The notes: generated by a model from the letters alone, not told the origin. A stretch of 64,000 nt of DNA from Alcanivoracaceae bacterium (GCA_002706085.1 PAJO01000021.1:35551-99550), one strand, 5' to 3'. Positions 42,342 through 52,215 are shown, counted from the stretch's first letter. Translations and numbers: made by a program.

Positions 42342-42974
42342 ATGCAGTGCACCCTGTGCGCCAGCGACGCGCGCCCTTTTGCGCAGGTGGATGGACGCGA
42401 CTACTTTCGTTGCCCGTGTTGCCAGCTCACCTTCGAGCATCCCGACCGGCTACCCGGCCCCGACGAAGAAAAGGGGCAATACGACCTGCACGACAACCGA
42501 CCGGACGACCCCGGCTACCGACGCTTTCTGGCGCAACTGGCCGACCCGCTCTGCGAGCAGCTATCGCCGGGGGCGAAAGGCCTTGATTTTGGCTGCGGCC
42601 CCGGACCGGCATTGGCCGCCATGATGACCGAACGGGGCTACCCGTGCGGTACCTGGGATCCGATTTACGCCAGAGACAAAACGCGATTGAGCGCGCAGTA
42701 CGACTTTGTCACCTGCACGGAAGTCATTGAGCACCTGCACCAGCCGGCCCGCGAGTGGGCCTGGTTTGCCGGCCACGTTCGCCCCGGCGGCTGGCTGGGC
42801 CTGATGACCCGCTGGCTAACCGACGACGACGCCTTCGCCCGCTGGCACTACCGCCGTGACCCCACCCACGTCTGCTTCTGGCAGCCGGCAACCTTTGCCT
42901 GGCTGGCAGCCACACAGGGATGGGAGCTGCACCTGACGGGCAACCCGGTGGTATTGATGCGGAAACGGCCCTGA
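42342..42974 (+). CDS. SAM-dependent methyltransferase with zinc-ribbon start
   Basis: A 210-residue class I methyltransferase. The N-terminus has C-T-L-C and C-P-C-C pairs forming a likely zinc ribbon; the SAM motif GLDFGCGPGPALA lies near residue 83 and DFVTCTEVIEHLHQP near 122, the Methyltransf_23-type signature. ATG at 42342 directly follows the hydrolase stop. Substrate unknown; zinc-ribbon methyltransferases often act on rRNA or small molecules. Confidence 0.85.
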   Translation: MQCTLCASDARPFAQVDGRDYFRCPCCQLTFEHPDRLPGPDEEKGQYDLHDNRPDDPGYRRFLAQLADPLCEQLSPGAKGLDFGCGPGPALAAMMTERGYPCGTWDPIYARDKTRLSAQYDFVTCTEVIEHLHQPAREWAWFAGHVRPGGWLGLMTRWLTDDDAFARWHYRRDPTHVCFWQPATFAWLAATQGWELHLTGNPVVLMRKRP

Positions 42975-42985
42975 GGGCAGTCTGG

Positions 42986-43099
42986 CTAGCCTGCCACGAC
43001 GACGGCTACCGTCACGGCGAGCAGTGACAGTGGCAGCACCACAACCGATGATCTGAGTGCGCGTTCGTACCAGGTGGCGAATTTATATTGCAGTTCCAT
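42986..43099 (-). CDS. Putative 37-residue single-pass membrane peptide
   Basis: ATG at 43099 opens MELQYKFATWYERALRSS, then a continuous hydrophobic run to the end (VVVLPLSLLAVTVAVVVAG), so it would be a small membrane protein with a basic-amphipathic head. AGGGG lies about 14 nt upstream, a weak ribosome site. It sits in an otherwise empty gap. Confidence 0.4.
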   Translation of the reverse strand: MELQYKFATWYERALRSSVVVLPLSLLAVTVAVVVAG

Positions 43100-43207
43100 A
43101 ATTTTGATATCCCCTATTACCCCGCAGTCAGTATAGGGAATGACAAAATGCCATCACATCACCCAAATGAGGTATATGAGGCGCCAGCTATCTAGCCAAA
43201 AGTATAA

Positions 43208-43798
43208 CTACAAACTGTGGAGCCAGAACTGCATGGGTTTGCGTGACAGGGCGCTGTCACCGATATCGGCCCAATCGAAATGCGCTACCAACTGGTTCTG
43301 GGGAAAATACCCCCGCCCGCGCCAGAACGGATCCAGCGGTTGGTAGCCCTCGGGGCGAGCGGGATGATCGTCGGGACGCTGCACGGCACAGAACGCCGTA
43401 TGGCGATAGCCAAAGTCTTCGGCGTACTGCTCTCTCAAATCAAAAAAACGATGACCAATCCCCTGGCCACGCCAGTCTTTTTTCAGCACCGACTCACCGA
43501 AATAGAACACCGTATTGATCTCGGCACCTAGCTGGCGAAACGGTGCCTGGAATTCGTCATCCGCTTCCCGAAGGGGCAAGCCCGTAGCGGCACCGACCAG
43601 CTTGTTGAATTCCAGTGCCAGCACGAACACGCTCTGGTCGGACTGGGCATAACGGTCCAGGTAACGGCGCTCGTAGCTCAGGTCGCCCGCATACAAATAC
43701 GGAAAATCACGAAACACTTCGATGCGCAGTTTGGCCAACTCATCCAGCCAGGGCTCTACCGCAATACCGGTGACCGGGCGAATTTCCACTGAAGACAT
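43208..43798 (-). CDS. GNAT-family acetyltransferase
   Basis: A 196-residue GNAT protein. The acetyl-CoA loop is present as KKDWRGQGIGHRFFDLREQYA (Q-G-I-G-x-R, near residue 115), with the usual N-terminal strand (VEIRPVTG) and FGESVL strand. AAGGAG lies 7 nt before ATG 43798. The substrate cannot be told. Confidence 0.85.
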   Translation of the reverse strand: MSSVEIRPVTGIAVEPWLDELAKLRIEVFRDFPYLYAGDLSYERRYLDRYAQSDQSVFVLALEFNKLVGAATGLPLREADDEFQAPFRQLGAEINTVFYFGESVLKKDWRGQGIGHRFFDLREQYAEDFGYRHTAFCAVQRPDDHPARPEGYQPLDPFWRGRGYFPQNQLVAHFDWADIGDSALSRKPMQFWLHSL

Positions 43799-43869
43799 GC
43801 CAACTCCTTGCAACCATGACGATTCAACAAGGAATCAATAGCACGATGCCCGCAAAAAGGAAAAGAGCC

Positions 43870-44185
43870 AGGGAGCCTCTGAATAACGCCTTGCGTGCTC
43901 AGTCTTTCAGGCTGGTTCGCCCCCTCGGCCAAGGTAAAGAGGGGCGCGATTTTGAAGGTGTATGTCCATCCATCGGCTCTTCACCTTCGAAGGAAGCGCA
44001 ACAACGAGTGCGGGCCAGCCTGGAAGACCCTACGTACCCTGACGAGCATAAAGGCGCGGCCTGGAGCGCACATCTGCTGCGCCTTGCCTCTAGGAAAGGG
44101 AACCACCCTTACCGTCGAGGCAAGACACAACAGTTGCACGCTCCAGGTCACGCTGAGCATGCAAGGAGTTACTCAGAGGTTCCCT
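43870..44185. mobile_element. MITE-like element with 17-bp terminal inverted repeats
   Basis: Left end AGGGAGCCTCTGAATAA (43870-43886) and right end, read inward on the other strand, AGGGAACCTCTGAGTAA (44169-44185) match at 15 of 17 positions. The 316-bp element has no intact transposase. No clean target duplication is seen. It fills most of the 502-bp gap before ahpC; the rest of that gap holds the OxyR-like site and the ahpC leader. Confidence 0.65.
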
Positions 44186-44199
44186 TAGGTAATGCCTAT
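44185..44199 (+). promoter_or_regulatory. OxyR-like half of a binding site before ahpC
   Basis: TTAGGTAATGCCTAT fits the OxyR pattern ATAG-N-T-N3-A-N-CTAT at most fixed positions, 102 bp upstream of the ahpC start. OxyR control of ahpC is usual in the group; only one of the expected repeated elements is clear. Confidence 0.4.
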
Positions 44200-44300
44200 A
44201 GCTGCCATAAAAGCTTTTGAATTTACCAATTGCCGAGAATTGCGCATCCTGTCTCTCGCCTAAACGACTTAATGACCAACACCTAGGGAGTCTTAGACAC

Positions 44301-44864
44301 ATGGCACTTATCAACAGTGAGATCAAACCGTTCAACGCCACCGCATTCAAGCAGGGCGAATTCGTTGAGATCTCTGAAGCAGACGTAAAAGGCAAGTGGG
44401 CGATCTTCTTCTTCTACCCGGCCGACTTCACTTTCGTTTGCCCCACCGAGCTGGGCGACGTGGCTGACAAGTACGAAGAGCTGCAGAAGATGGGCGTGGA
44501 AGTGTTCTCTGTCTCCACCGACACCCACTTCACCCACAAAGCGTGGCACGACACGTCTGACACCATCGGCAAGATCAACTACTACATGGTTGGCGACCAG
44601 ACCGGCACCATCACCAACAACTTTGAAGTGATGCGTGAAGGCCAGGGCCTGGCAGATCGTGCGACCTTCCTGGTCGATCCGGATGGCATCATCCAGGCCA
44701 TGGAAATCACTGCCGAAGGTATCGGCCGTGACGCGGACGACCTGCTGCGCAAAGTGAAAGCGGCCCAGTACGTTCGTAACCATCCCGGCGAAGTGTGCCC
44801 GGCCAAATGGAAAGAAGGCGAAGCCACTCTGGCCCCGTCTCTCGACCTGGTCGGCAAGATCTAA
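44301..44864 (+). CDS. ahpC: Alkyl hydroperoxide reductase peroxidase subunit AhpC
   Basis: A 187-residue typical 2-Cys peroxiredoxin that reduces H2O2 and organic hydroperoxides. The peroxidatic cysteine lies in [12 protein letters not shown] (near residue 47) and the resolving cysteine in GEVCPAKW (near 166); length and both motifs match enteric AhpC. ATG at 44301 is the family start. AhpF follows 127 bp downstream and recycles it. An OxyR-like site lies upstream, behind the end of a MITE-like insertion. Confidence 0.97.
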   Translation: MALINSEIKPFNATAFKQGEFVEISEADVKGKWAIFFFYPADFTFVCPTELGDVADKYEELQKMGVEVFSVSTDTHFTHKAWHDTSDTIGKINYYMVGDQTGTITNNFEVMREGQGLADRATFLVDPDGIIQAMEITAEGIGRDADDLLRKVKAAQYVRNHPGEVCPAKWKEGEATLAPSLDLVGKI

Positions 44865-44991
44865 ACCGGCCTCACCCACTCCCTGATTTTTCTCCATGTA
44901 TGGAGACTCCTCTCCCCCTGTCATGGGGGAGGGGCAGGGGGAGGGTTTGCCTTCATGTCACTGAATACTGAATCACGTTAAGGGAATACAC

Positions 44992-46608
44992 ATGCTCACG
45001 AATGAAATTTTGCAGGCTCTCAAGGGCTACGCCGCCAACATGCAGAAGAAAGTCACTTTCGTGCTGCAAAGCGGATCCCATGACAAGCGCGACGAACTGG
45101 TCAGCTTCCTTTCTGATATTGCCGGTGTCAGTGACAACCTGGCGTTTGAAGAACGCGATCTGGGCGGCACCCTGCGCAGCCCGATCAGTTTCCTGCTGGA
45201 AGCCGACGGTGAAGACACCGGTATCCGTTTCTCCGGTATTCCCGCAGGCCACGAATTCAATTCCCTGGTGCTGGCTTTTTTGCAGGCATCCGGGACCGAT
45301 ATCAAACTGGATGACAGCCTCCAGCGTATGGTGGCAGGCGCCAAAGGCGAGCTGAACTTTGAAGTGTTCATCAGCCTCAGCTGTCACAACTGCCCGGATG
45401 TGGTCCAGGCGTTAAACCAGTTTGCACTGCTTAATCCGAATATCACGGCTGAGATGATCGACGGCGGCCTGTATCAGGACGTGGTAAGCGAGCGTGATAT
45501 TCAAGGTGTGCCCAGTGTGTACCTGAATGGCGAACTGTTCGCCAATGGCAAGGTGACCGCTGCCGAGCTGATCGACAAGCTCATGGCGCACGACCCGACC
45601 CTCGCCCAGGCGGGCGCGGGCGAAAAACTGCCGCTGCAGGATGTGACCGTCATTGGGGGTGGCCCGGCGGGTGTCGCCTCTGCGATTTACAGCGCCCGTA
45701 AAGGCCTGAAAGTGACCCTGATTGCCGACCGTATTGGCGGTCAGGTGAAAGACACCATGGACATCGAGAACCTGATCTCGGTGAAGAAGACTACCGGTCC
45801 GGAATTGTCTGGCGCCCTGCAGGCGCACATGAACGAATACGATGTCACCGTGAAAGAGCACCTGAAGGTGGCGCGCGTTGAAAAAGGTGAAATCAAAAAG
45901 GTCGTGCTGTCTTCCGGTGAAGAGATCGACACCAAGACCCTTATCGTCGCCACCGGCGCCAAATGGCGCGAGCTGGGTGTGCCCGGCGAGAAAGAAAACG
46001 TGGGCAACGGCGTGGCTTACTGCCCGCACTGTGATGGGCCCTTCTTCAAAGGCAAGGATGTGGCGGTGATCGGTGGGGGTAACTCTGGTATCGAAGCGGC
46101 CCTGGATCTGGCCGGCATCGTGAAGTCGGTGACCGTGTTCGAATTCATGCCGGAGCTGAAGGCCGACAAGGTGCTGGTCGACAAGGCAGAAGAAAAAGCC
46201 AACGTCACCATTCACAAAAATGTGGCCACCCGTGAAATCAAGGCGACCAATGGCAAGGTCAGCGCTATCGAGTTTGTGGATCGCGCGACCGAAGAAGTGA
46301 AAGAGCTGCCGCTGGAGGGTGTGTTCGTACAGATCGGTCTGGTGCCCAACAGCGAGTTCCTGGGCGATGTGGTGGCCCGCACCCGCTTTGGTGAGATCGA
46401 GATCAACGAAAAATGCCGGACATCCGAGGAAGGCATTTACGCTGCCGGCGACGTCACTACCGTGCCGTACAAGCAGATCGTGATCAGCATGGGCGAAGGT
46501 GCCAAGGCCTCTCTGGCCGCCTTTGAATACCTGATGACCCAGGGCGATCGACTCGAAGCCCTGTACGAGAAGAGCAAGGACGAGCAGAAGGAATCTGCCG
46601 TCGCCTGA
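44992..46608 (+). CDS. ahpF: Alkyl hydroperoxide reductase flavoprotein subunit AhpF
   Basis: A 538-residue NADH:AhpC disulfide reductase. The N-terminal tandem thioredoxin-like domain has CHNC (near residue 129), then an FAD-binding [17 protein letters not shown] (near 222), an NAD-binding [15 protein letters not shown] (near 363) and the redox-active CPHC (near 345). All disulfide centres are present. It is placed directly after ahpC and ends at a terminator, so the pair is a complete peroxide-scavenging unit. Confidence 0.97.
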   Translation: MLTNEILQALKGYAANMQKKVTFVLQSGSHDKRDELVSFLSDIAGVSDNLAFEERDLGGTLRSPISFLLEADGEDTGIRFSGIPAGHEFNSLVLAFLQASGTDIKLDDSLQRMVAGAKGELNFEVFISLSCHNCPDVVQALNQFALLNPNITAEMIDGGLYQDVVSERDIQGVPSVYLNGELFANGKVTAAELIDKLMAHDPTLAQAGAGEKLPLQDVTVIGGGPAGVASAIYSARKGLKVTLIADRIGGQVKDTMDIENLISVKKTTGPELSGALQAHMNEYDVTVKEHLKVARVEKGEIKKVVLSSGEEIDTKTLIVATGAKWRELGVPGEKENVGNGVAYCPHCDGPFFKGKDVAVIGGGNSGIEAALDLAGIVKSVTVFEFMPELKADKVLVDKAEEKANVTIHKNVATREIKATNGKVSAIEFVDRATEEVKELPLEGVFVQIGLVPNSEFLGDVVARTRFGEIEINEKCRTSEEGIYAAGDVTTVPYKQIVISMGEGAKASLAAFEYLMTQGDRLEALYEKSKDEQKESAVA

Positions 46609-46632
46609 CCCGCAGGCGCTCACCCGCGGAAC

Positions 46633-46666
46633 CCCCAAAAGCCACCGCATTGCGGTGGCTTTTGGG
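46633..46666 (+). terminator. Terminator after ahpF
   Basis: CCAAAAGCCACCGCA-TTG-CGGTGGCTTTTGG, a long near-perfect stem ending in TTTT. Confidence 0.85.
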
Positions 46667-46769
46667 TTTGTGTGCAGAGTCGTCAGTGCAGGCGTAGAGG
46701 TCTTCACCTTTCCTGTACAGGCTGTCTTCCATGATGCCCCTTAAAGGTGAATATCCGCAGGGGGTATGG

Positions 46770-48290
46770 GTGAAAATCGGTATCATTCTCGGCGATCAGC
46801 TCAGCCTGAGCTTGCCAACCCTCGCGCACCTCGATAAACAGCGGGACAGGGTGGTCATGGCCGAACTGGCCGATGAAGCCACTTATGTAAAGCATCACAA
46901 GCAGAAGATCGCCCTGATCTTCAGTGCCATGCGCCACTTCGCCACCGACCTGCAGCAGCAGGGCTGGCAGGTGGATTACTACCCGTACGGCGAGCACAGT
47001 CACCGCGACTTCGAGTCCTTGCTGGCCGACCATTATCGAGAGGCGCAAGGCATCGTGGTCACCCATTGTGGTGAGTACCGCTTGCAGCAACGCATCGATC
47101 AACAGTGGTCTGCATCCTGCGGGGTAGAGGTGACTTGCCTTGATGACACACGTTTTCTGTGTGCCCCCGGCTTTTTCCCGCGCTGGGCGGCGGGCAAGAA
47201 ACAGCTGCGCATGGAATTCTTTTACCGCGAAATGCGCCGCCATACCTCCCTGCTGATGGAAGGAGACGAGCCGATCGGCGGCAAGTGGAATTACGACAGC
47301 AGCAACCGCCAACCCTACAAGGGCAAGACCCCCCTGCCACCTGTCCTGACCTTTACACGCGATGCAATAGACGAGCAGGTGCTGGGGCTGGTGGCGAAGC
47401 ATTTCGCCGATCATCCCGGTTCACTGCAGCATTTCCAGTGGGGCACCACTACCCGGCAGGCGCAGCAGGCGCTGGCGCATTTTATTGAACACCGGTTGCC
47501 GTGCTTTGGCGACTATCAGGATGCCATGGTCACCGGCGAGGACACCCTGTTCCATAGCTTGCTGTCCCCTTACCTTAATCTTGGTCTGCTCGAACCCATG
47601 GCCGTCTGCCAGGCCGCAGAGCAGGCCTATTATGATGGCGATGCGCCACTCAATGCGGTGGAAGGGTTCATTCGCCAAATCCTTGGCTGGCGGGAATATG
47701 TGCGCGGAATCTACTGGCTGTTGATGCCGGATTACGCAAAGGAAAACCGGCTTGGTAATCACCGGCCTCTGCCGTCGTACTACTGGACCGGCGAGACCAA
47801 AATGCACTGCATGGCAGAGTGCTTTCGCAATACGCTCGAGCATGCCTACGCTCATCATATTCAGCGACTTATGGTCACCGGTAACTTCGCGCTGTTATTG
47901 GGTGTGCTGCCCGATGCGATCTGCCAGTGGTATCTGGAGGTCTATGCCGATGCGTTTGACTGGGTGGAATTGCCCAACACCCTTGGCATGGTGATGCATG
48001 CCGATGGCGGCTACCTGGGGAGCAAGCCCTACGCGGCCTCGGGCAGTTACATCAATCGCATGTCGGATTATTGCAAGCACTGCCAGTACGATGTCAAAAC
48101 CGCTACCGAGTCAGACAGTTGTCCTTTCAATAGTCTGTACTGGCATTTTATTCACCGGCATCGAGGGCAATTTTCCACTAACCACCGGATGAAAATGATT
48201 TACCGCAACCTTGATCGCATGGATGCCGACAAGGTCAACGCCATGCTGGCTCGGGCAGAATCATTACGGGCTAACCCGGACTCGCTTTAA
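46770..48290 (+). CDS. Fe-S cluster cryptochrome/(6-4) photolyase (FeS-BCP/PhrB type)
   Basis: A 506-residue member of the prokaryotic FeS-BCP photolyase group, which uses FAD, a lumazine antenna and a 4Fe-4S cluster to repair (6-4) photoproducts. It opens VKIGIILGDQLSLSLP, the family start, and shows the FAD region GWREYVRGIYW and LMVTGNFALLLG. Cluster cysteines are apparent in YCKHCQYD and SDSCPFN near the C-terminus. GTG at 46770 is preferred, with AGGGGG upstream; two ATG codons at 46731 lack a ribosome site. Confidence 0.9.
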   Translation: MKIGIILGDQLSLSLPTLAHLDKQRDRVVMAELADEATYVKHHKQKIALIFSAMRHFATDLQQQGWQVDYYPYGEHSHRDFESLLADHYREAQGIVVTHCGEYRLQQRIDQQWSASCGVEVTCLDDTRFLCAPGFFPRWAAGKKQLRMEFFYREMRRHTSLLMEGDEPIGGKWNYDSSNRQPYKGKTPLPPVLTFTRDAIDEQVLGLVAKHFADHPGSLQHFQWGTTTRQAQQALAHFIEHRLPCFGDYQDAMVTGEDTLFHSLLSPYLNLGLLEPMAVCQAAEQAYYDGDAPLNAVEGFIRQILGWREYVRGIYWLLMPDYAKENRLGNHRPLPSYYWTGETKMHCMAECFRNTLEHAYAHHIQRLMVTGNFALLLGVLPDAICQWYLEVYADAFDWVELPNTLGMVMHADGGYLGSKPYAASGSYINRMSDYCKHCQYDVKTATESDSCPFNSLYWHFIHRHRGQFSTNHRMKMIYRNLDRMDADKVNAMLARAESLRANPDSL

Positions 48291-48372
48291 CTGACAGATC
48301 GTCGACGGGGGGCTTGCAGCCGTGGCGTGATCTATCGCTCGGGTTTGGCGATGTTTCCGATTTACTTCGCGT

Positions 48373-48412
48373 AAAAAGAAAAAAGCCGGCGCACCAGGAG
48401 GATGACGCCGGC
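48373..48412 (-). terminator. Terminator of the subtilase gene
   Basis: On the minus strand GCCGGCG / CGCCGGC stem followed by TTTTTTCTTTTT, 40 bp after the stop. Confidence 0.85.
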
Positions 48413-48451
48413 AATGCTTAGGCAGAAACGATCAAGGAACGATGGCGTTCC

Positions 48452-50257
48452 TCAAGGATTGGTCAGCAGGGTGTATGTGCCGGAACCACTTTGCGCGCTA
48501 ACCTGCCAGCGATACACGCCGCTGCCCACATTGGTGTGGATTTCGGCCATGCCCCCTTGCGGGCTGGCGGAGGCCACATTGTTCCAGCTGCAGAAGAACA
48601 GGAAGCAGCTCTGGCTTTGCAGGGTCACGGTAAAGGTGGCGCCGGCAGGGCTTTGCAACCAGCCATCAATGGGGCCGCCGGCGTAGCTGAAGCCATTGGA
48701 CGGCAGCACAACGCTGCTCCCGCCATTCAGTTGCCCTTCGTAGCGAGTGCAGTCCGGACAGGGAGAGGTCTCGCTACCCACCGTCACGGTTTGCTCCGTG
48801 GAGCCGGTCTGGTTGGCGGTATCTGTCACGGTCAGCGTAATGGTGAATTCCCCATCCGCCCCGTAGTCATGGCTGATTTGCTCGCCACTGGCCACGTTGC
48901 CATCTCCCAGGGTCCAGTCCCAGGCGGCTACCGCCACGTCATCGGTGGAGCCACTGGCATCCAGTGAACACACCGTGCCCTGACAATCCGCGCTAAACGC
49001 CGCGGTCGGTAGCCGGTCAATGCCAGATCCATCCTGTTGGGTGATTTGCAGCAGACGGTTAGGGGACTGGCTGCCCGCGTTGCCAATCACGCCGGTAACG
49101 GCATCGTTGACCAGGGCCAGGTTCACCGCCGATGGTGAGGCGCTGGGGTTGGCCGCCAGGTAGAGCGCGGCGGCCCCGGCCGCATGGGGGGCGGCCATGG
49201 AGGTGCCGTTCAGGCTTGCGGTCTGGGTGTCAGATTGATACCAGGCCGAGGTGATATCGCTGCCCGGGGCAAACAGGTCCACACAGGCACCGTAATTGGA
49301 GAACGACGAGCGCCGGTCTTCACGGGTCGTGGCGCCGACGGTCAACGCTTCCGCTACACGGTTAGGTGAGCCGTTGCAGGCATTCACGTTGTCGTTGCCC
49401 GCCGCCACCACCATGGTGACCCCCGCATTGACGGCATTGCGGACAGCCGTATCCAGCGCGGTTGAATTGGTGCCCCCCAGCGAGAGGTTGGCCACGGCGG
49501 GTTTGCGGTGATTGCCGGCCACCCAGTCGACCCCGGCAATGACGCCAGAATTGCTGCCACTGCCGTTACAGCCCAGCACGCGGACCGGGGCAATGTTGGC
49601 CTGCTTGGCGACACCCCACGTGGTGCCCACCGCTGTGCCGGCCACATGGGTGCCGTGGCCATTACAGTCTTCGGTATCCACAGGGTCGATTGAGCCCCCG
49701 CCAAACAGGAAACCCCCGGTACTGACAAAGTTCCGGCCCGGTGACACGCGGCCAGCAAAGTCGCTGTGGGTGGACCGCAAGCCCGTGTCGACCACATAGA
49801 CGGTGACGTCCTGGCCGCCACTGTCGGGGTACTGGAAGCGGTTATCCAGTGGAAGTAAAGGCTGGTCTACGCGATCCAGTCCCCAGGTCGCGTTGTTCTG
49901 TGTGGCAACAGCGGTCACCGTCCGATCAGGCTCGATCGCCAGAACGCCAGGCAGCACACCCAGCAGTGACGCCTGCAAATCCGTCAGCTGAACCGTCATC
50001 CCCGTCAACGCGTGCTGATAAGTAAACAGCACATCGCCGCCGCCAATACCGGCCAGCAGGGTGCGAATCGCAGTCGTCAGGTCGTTGACGCCCAGCACAT
50101 CGGTAATGTTCGGTGCCAGAGTGACAATATATTGGTTCTCGATGATATGCCCAGGGGCGGGCGCCTCTTGCGTGGTGCTGTCTGCCCAGGCAGGTGATAG
50201 AACACTTCCCCCAAGAATGGCCGCCAGCAGGGCGGCCTTGAATGTCGGTCGCGACAT
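48452..50257 (-). CDS. Secreted subtilisin-family (S8) serine protease with PKD domain
   Basis: A 601-residue extracellular protease. Signal peptide (residues 1-25, ending AWA), I9 propeptide (about 35-110, YIVTLAP...), catalytic domain with Asp in VVDTGL (near 154), His in GHGTHVAGT (near 202) and Ser in NGTSMAAPHAAG (near 352), all intact. A PKD domain follows (about 415-500, AFSADCQG...SLDASGSTDD) and a C-terminal beta-sandwich (about 505-601). The proteinase K-like catalytic domain and tail suggest type II secretion. It is a single-gene unit with its own terminator. Confidence 0.93.
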   Translation of the reverse strand: MSRPTFKAALLAAILGGSVLSPAWADSTTQEAPAPGHIIENQYIVTLAPNITDVLGVNDLTTAIRTLLAGIGGGDVLFTYQHALTGMTVQLTDLQASLLGVLPGVLAIEPDRTVTAVATQNNATWGLDRVDQPLLPLDNRFQYPDSGGQDVTVYVVDTGLRSTHSDFAGRVSPGRNFVSTGGFLFGGGSIDPVDTEDCNGHGTHVAGTAVGTTWGVAKQANIAPVRVLGCNGSGSNSGVIAGVDWVAGNHRKPAVANLSLGGTNSTALDTAVRNAVNAGVTMVVAAGNDNVNACNGSPNRVAEALTVGATTREDRRSSFSNYGACVDLFAPGSDITSAWYQSDTQTASLNGTSMAAPHAAGAAALYLAANPSASPSAVNLALVNDAVTGVIGNAGSQSPNRLLQITQQDGSGIDRLPTAAFSADCQGTVCSLDASGSTDDVAVAAWDWTLGDGNVASGEQISHDYGADGEFTITLTVTDTANQTGSTEQTVTVGSETSPCPDCTRYEGQLNGGSSVVLPSNGFSYAGGPIDGWLQSPAGATFTVTLQSQSCFLFFCSWNNVASASPQGGMAEIHTNVGSGVYRWQVSAQSGSGTYTLLTNP

Positions 50258-50445
50258 TGCGTTTCCTCCAGTACGTTAGTGTCAGAACGCTAGGGAAACG
50301 CCATGTATCTCTCCATGGGCTGGGTGTAGTGTTTTTGTTGTTAAAAACGGCGGGTGGTGGGAGTCACCCCTTAAATGTCACGGGTTTGGTAAAAATGAGA
50401 ACTGGCCGTGAAGAACTGGGGCTTCGCAAGCCTTGGTGTGCCGGT

Positions 50446-50802
50446 TCAAATCAGCCCGCGAAGCTGCGATATGGTCTTCCACACCAGCATCTGCATCCGC
50501 TGTGAATTGATAGCAGGCTTCGCCAGGCAGGCAAACACCATGTCGTTCACCGGCCAAATGCTGATGCAGCCTTCGCGACAGCGAATAAACACCTCCTCAC
50601 TGTGTCCCAGCTTCAGGCTGGCCAGTACCCGGTCACAGGCCTTCTTCATCTCAAAAAACAGCGCACTCTGATCATCAAAATCCAGCCCCTCACCAAAATG
50701 CACCACCGGCAGCCCGTCATGGCTGATCAGAGAGACCAGAAGAATGTCGTCACAGGAGGCATGCAGAGCTTCCAGAGGCGGGGTGAGAGTGGTGAGCTTC
50801 AT
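50446..50802 (-). CDS. Roadblock/LC7-domain protein
   Basis: A 118-residue protein with the roadblock/LC7 pattern: SCDDILLVSLISHDGLPV, a central helix DDQSALFFEMKKACDRVLA and strands EEVFIRCREGCISIWPVND. Such proteins dimerise and regulate small Ras-like GTPases (MglB with MglA). No MglA-like GTPase is visible nearby, so it is an orphan here. Confidence 0.65.
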   Translation of the reverse strand: MKLTTLTPPLEALHASCDDILLVSLISHDGLPVVHFGEGLDFDDQSALFFEMKKACDRVLASLKLGHSEEVFIRCREGCISIWPVNDMVFACLAKPAINSQRMQMLVWKTISQLRGLI

Positions 50803-50989
50803 TGTTGTTATCCGTCCGTGGCGCTTTTGATCAGCTTAGGGGTGGGCTGGCGGAGGGTCAAAGAGAAGCAGATGAACGTTATTTATCGCGGGCTGGTGTA
50901 GCACTTAGGGGAGCTTCCCAGGCATTTCGCCTGATTGTTGGTCTTAGAGGTGAAGGTTAAAAGGGAGAAGGGGCGACGGAGGAGTGTGC

Positions 50990-51277
50990 ATGAAATTCGA
51001 AGTGGGCTATTTGTATCGAGATGCCAGTAACTATAAGCAATATGAGTCTGTCGTGGTGGAGGTTGTTGGGGCGGAACGCCCGGAAGATGTGGAAAGCATG
51101 CTGCGTGATCAGTTTGCTGATCTTCAGGTCTGGCCAGATGTTTTGCATTTCCGACCAGAAGAGCTGGGTTGGCCTACAGCCTACTTTGAGGATTATCGGG
51201 AGGACAAAGGTGATCTTGGGCTGCATGAAGTTGAAGGTATTATCGAAACAATTACAGCGCCTTCCTATCGCCTATAG
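50990..51277 (+). CDS. Unrecognised 95-residue protein
   Basis: A small acidic protein (MKFEVGYLYRDASNYKQY...) with a beta-strand start and helical middle. GGAGG precedes the ATG at 50990. It converges with the HNH gene 9 bp away. No family is recognised. Confidence 0.55.
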   Translation: MKFEVGYLYRDASNYKQYESVVVEVVGAERPEDVESMLRDQFADLQVWPDVLHFRPEELGWPTAYFEDYREDKGDLGLHEVEGIIETITAPSYRL

Positions 51278-51285
51278 TGATTGTA

Positions 51286-52215
51286 TTAGTTGGCCTTTAA
51301 GAATGCTTCAAAACGTTCTGCTAGCTGGTCTTTGTTTGGTCGAAGTGCTTTCTGAGCGGGAACGATAAGCTTTTTCCCGTTAAGGCCCTTGATACTGTCT
51401 TCCAGAAGGGGGCCATCATTTTCGGCCATCACCTCATCGCTTACATGGATTTTATAATCAGCATCTATTCCGATTAGTTGTCTGTCGTAAGCCGTGTGAT
51501 GCAGCTTGCTTAAAGCAATGCCGTTCTGAACGCAGGCAACCCCGCGTTCTTCTGCATCAGGGATGATGTGAGCTGCGTCTAAAAGGCGTGGAGTAGGGAG
51601 GCCTGTCATTGCACATTTGTTTTGATATGCGGACAACACCGCCTGCCTAAATGAGGATTGATGAAGTCTGGTTCTAGATTCTCTTATGGCATATCGGCGT
51701 TCGAAGCTATCAGGGATTACGTAATGACCATCAACTAGTGGTGGTAATAAATTTTCAAGTTCTGAGCCGACAGATACATTGCAGTACGAGTCCTTTTCTC
51801 CTAAGTCGATAATGTCCGAAACAAAGCAAGGGAAAAGAGCGCTGTAGTAGCTAGGGGATACGCCGTGAAAGTATATAAATGGCTGATTAAGGGCCAGTGC
51901 CTCCCAGAGGTAACGGTTGTTTTTGGCATGCGCCCCGCCTTCTTGCAGAGAGTAGTGATAATAGTCATCACTGGATTGATGGTCATTGTAGATATTGAAG
52001 CGCCCAGCCTTGGGGATCACTGTTTTAATGCTGATAAGCCCTTTCGACATGGTTGCAGGCTTGAAAATACCAATTGCTTTGCTGGCAAGATGGATTTTCT
52101 TCCCTTTGTAGGAAAATCCCTTTTCTATCGCAGACCATGGGATCGCGTCCCCATATAAGGCTTGAAGTTGGCTGGCTTGTTTGAATGCAGCCTGAAGGAT
52201 TTCTGAATCAGACAT
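51286..52215 (-). CDS. HNH endonuclease
   Basis: A 309-residue protein with a C-terminal HNH core (about residues 200-260): NKCAMTGLPTPRLLDAAHIIP then NGIALSKLHHTAYDRQL, the AHI-P and HH...D pattern of restriction-type HNH nucleases. The N-terminal 190 residues have no clear motif and may recognise DNA. ATG at 52215 is preferred over the open frame's start at 52293. The gene is AT-rich against its surroundings and lies directly downstream of the ssrA 3' end, a common island insertion site. Confidence 0.8.
   Translation of the reverse strand: MSDSEILQAAFKQASQLQALYGDAIPWSAIEKGFSYKGKKIHLASKAIGIFKPATMSKGLISIKTVIPKAGRFNIYNDHQSSDDYYHYSLQEGGAHAKNNRYLWEALALNQPFIYFHGVSPSYYSALFPCFVSDIIDLGEKDSYCNVSVGSELENLLPPLVDGHYVIPDSFERRYAIRESRTRLHQSSFRQAVLSAYQNKCAMTGLPTPRLLDAAHIIPDAEERGVACVQNGIALSKLHHTAYDRQLIGIDADYKIHVSDEVMAENDGPLLEDSIKGLNGKKLIVPAQKALRPNKDQLAERFEAFLKAN

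Noticed and set aside
45412..46707. A 431-codon frame opposite ahpF
   Set aside because: Antisense mirror of a conserved gene.
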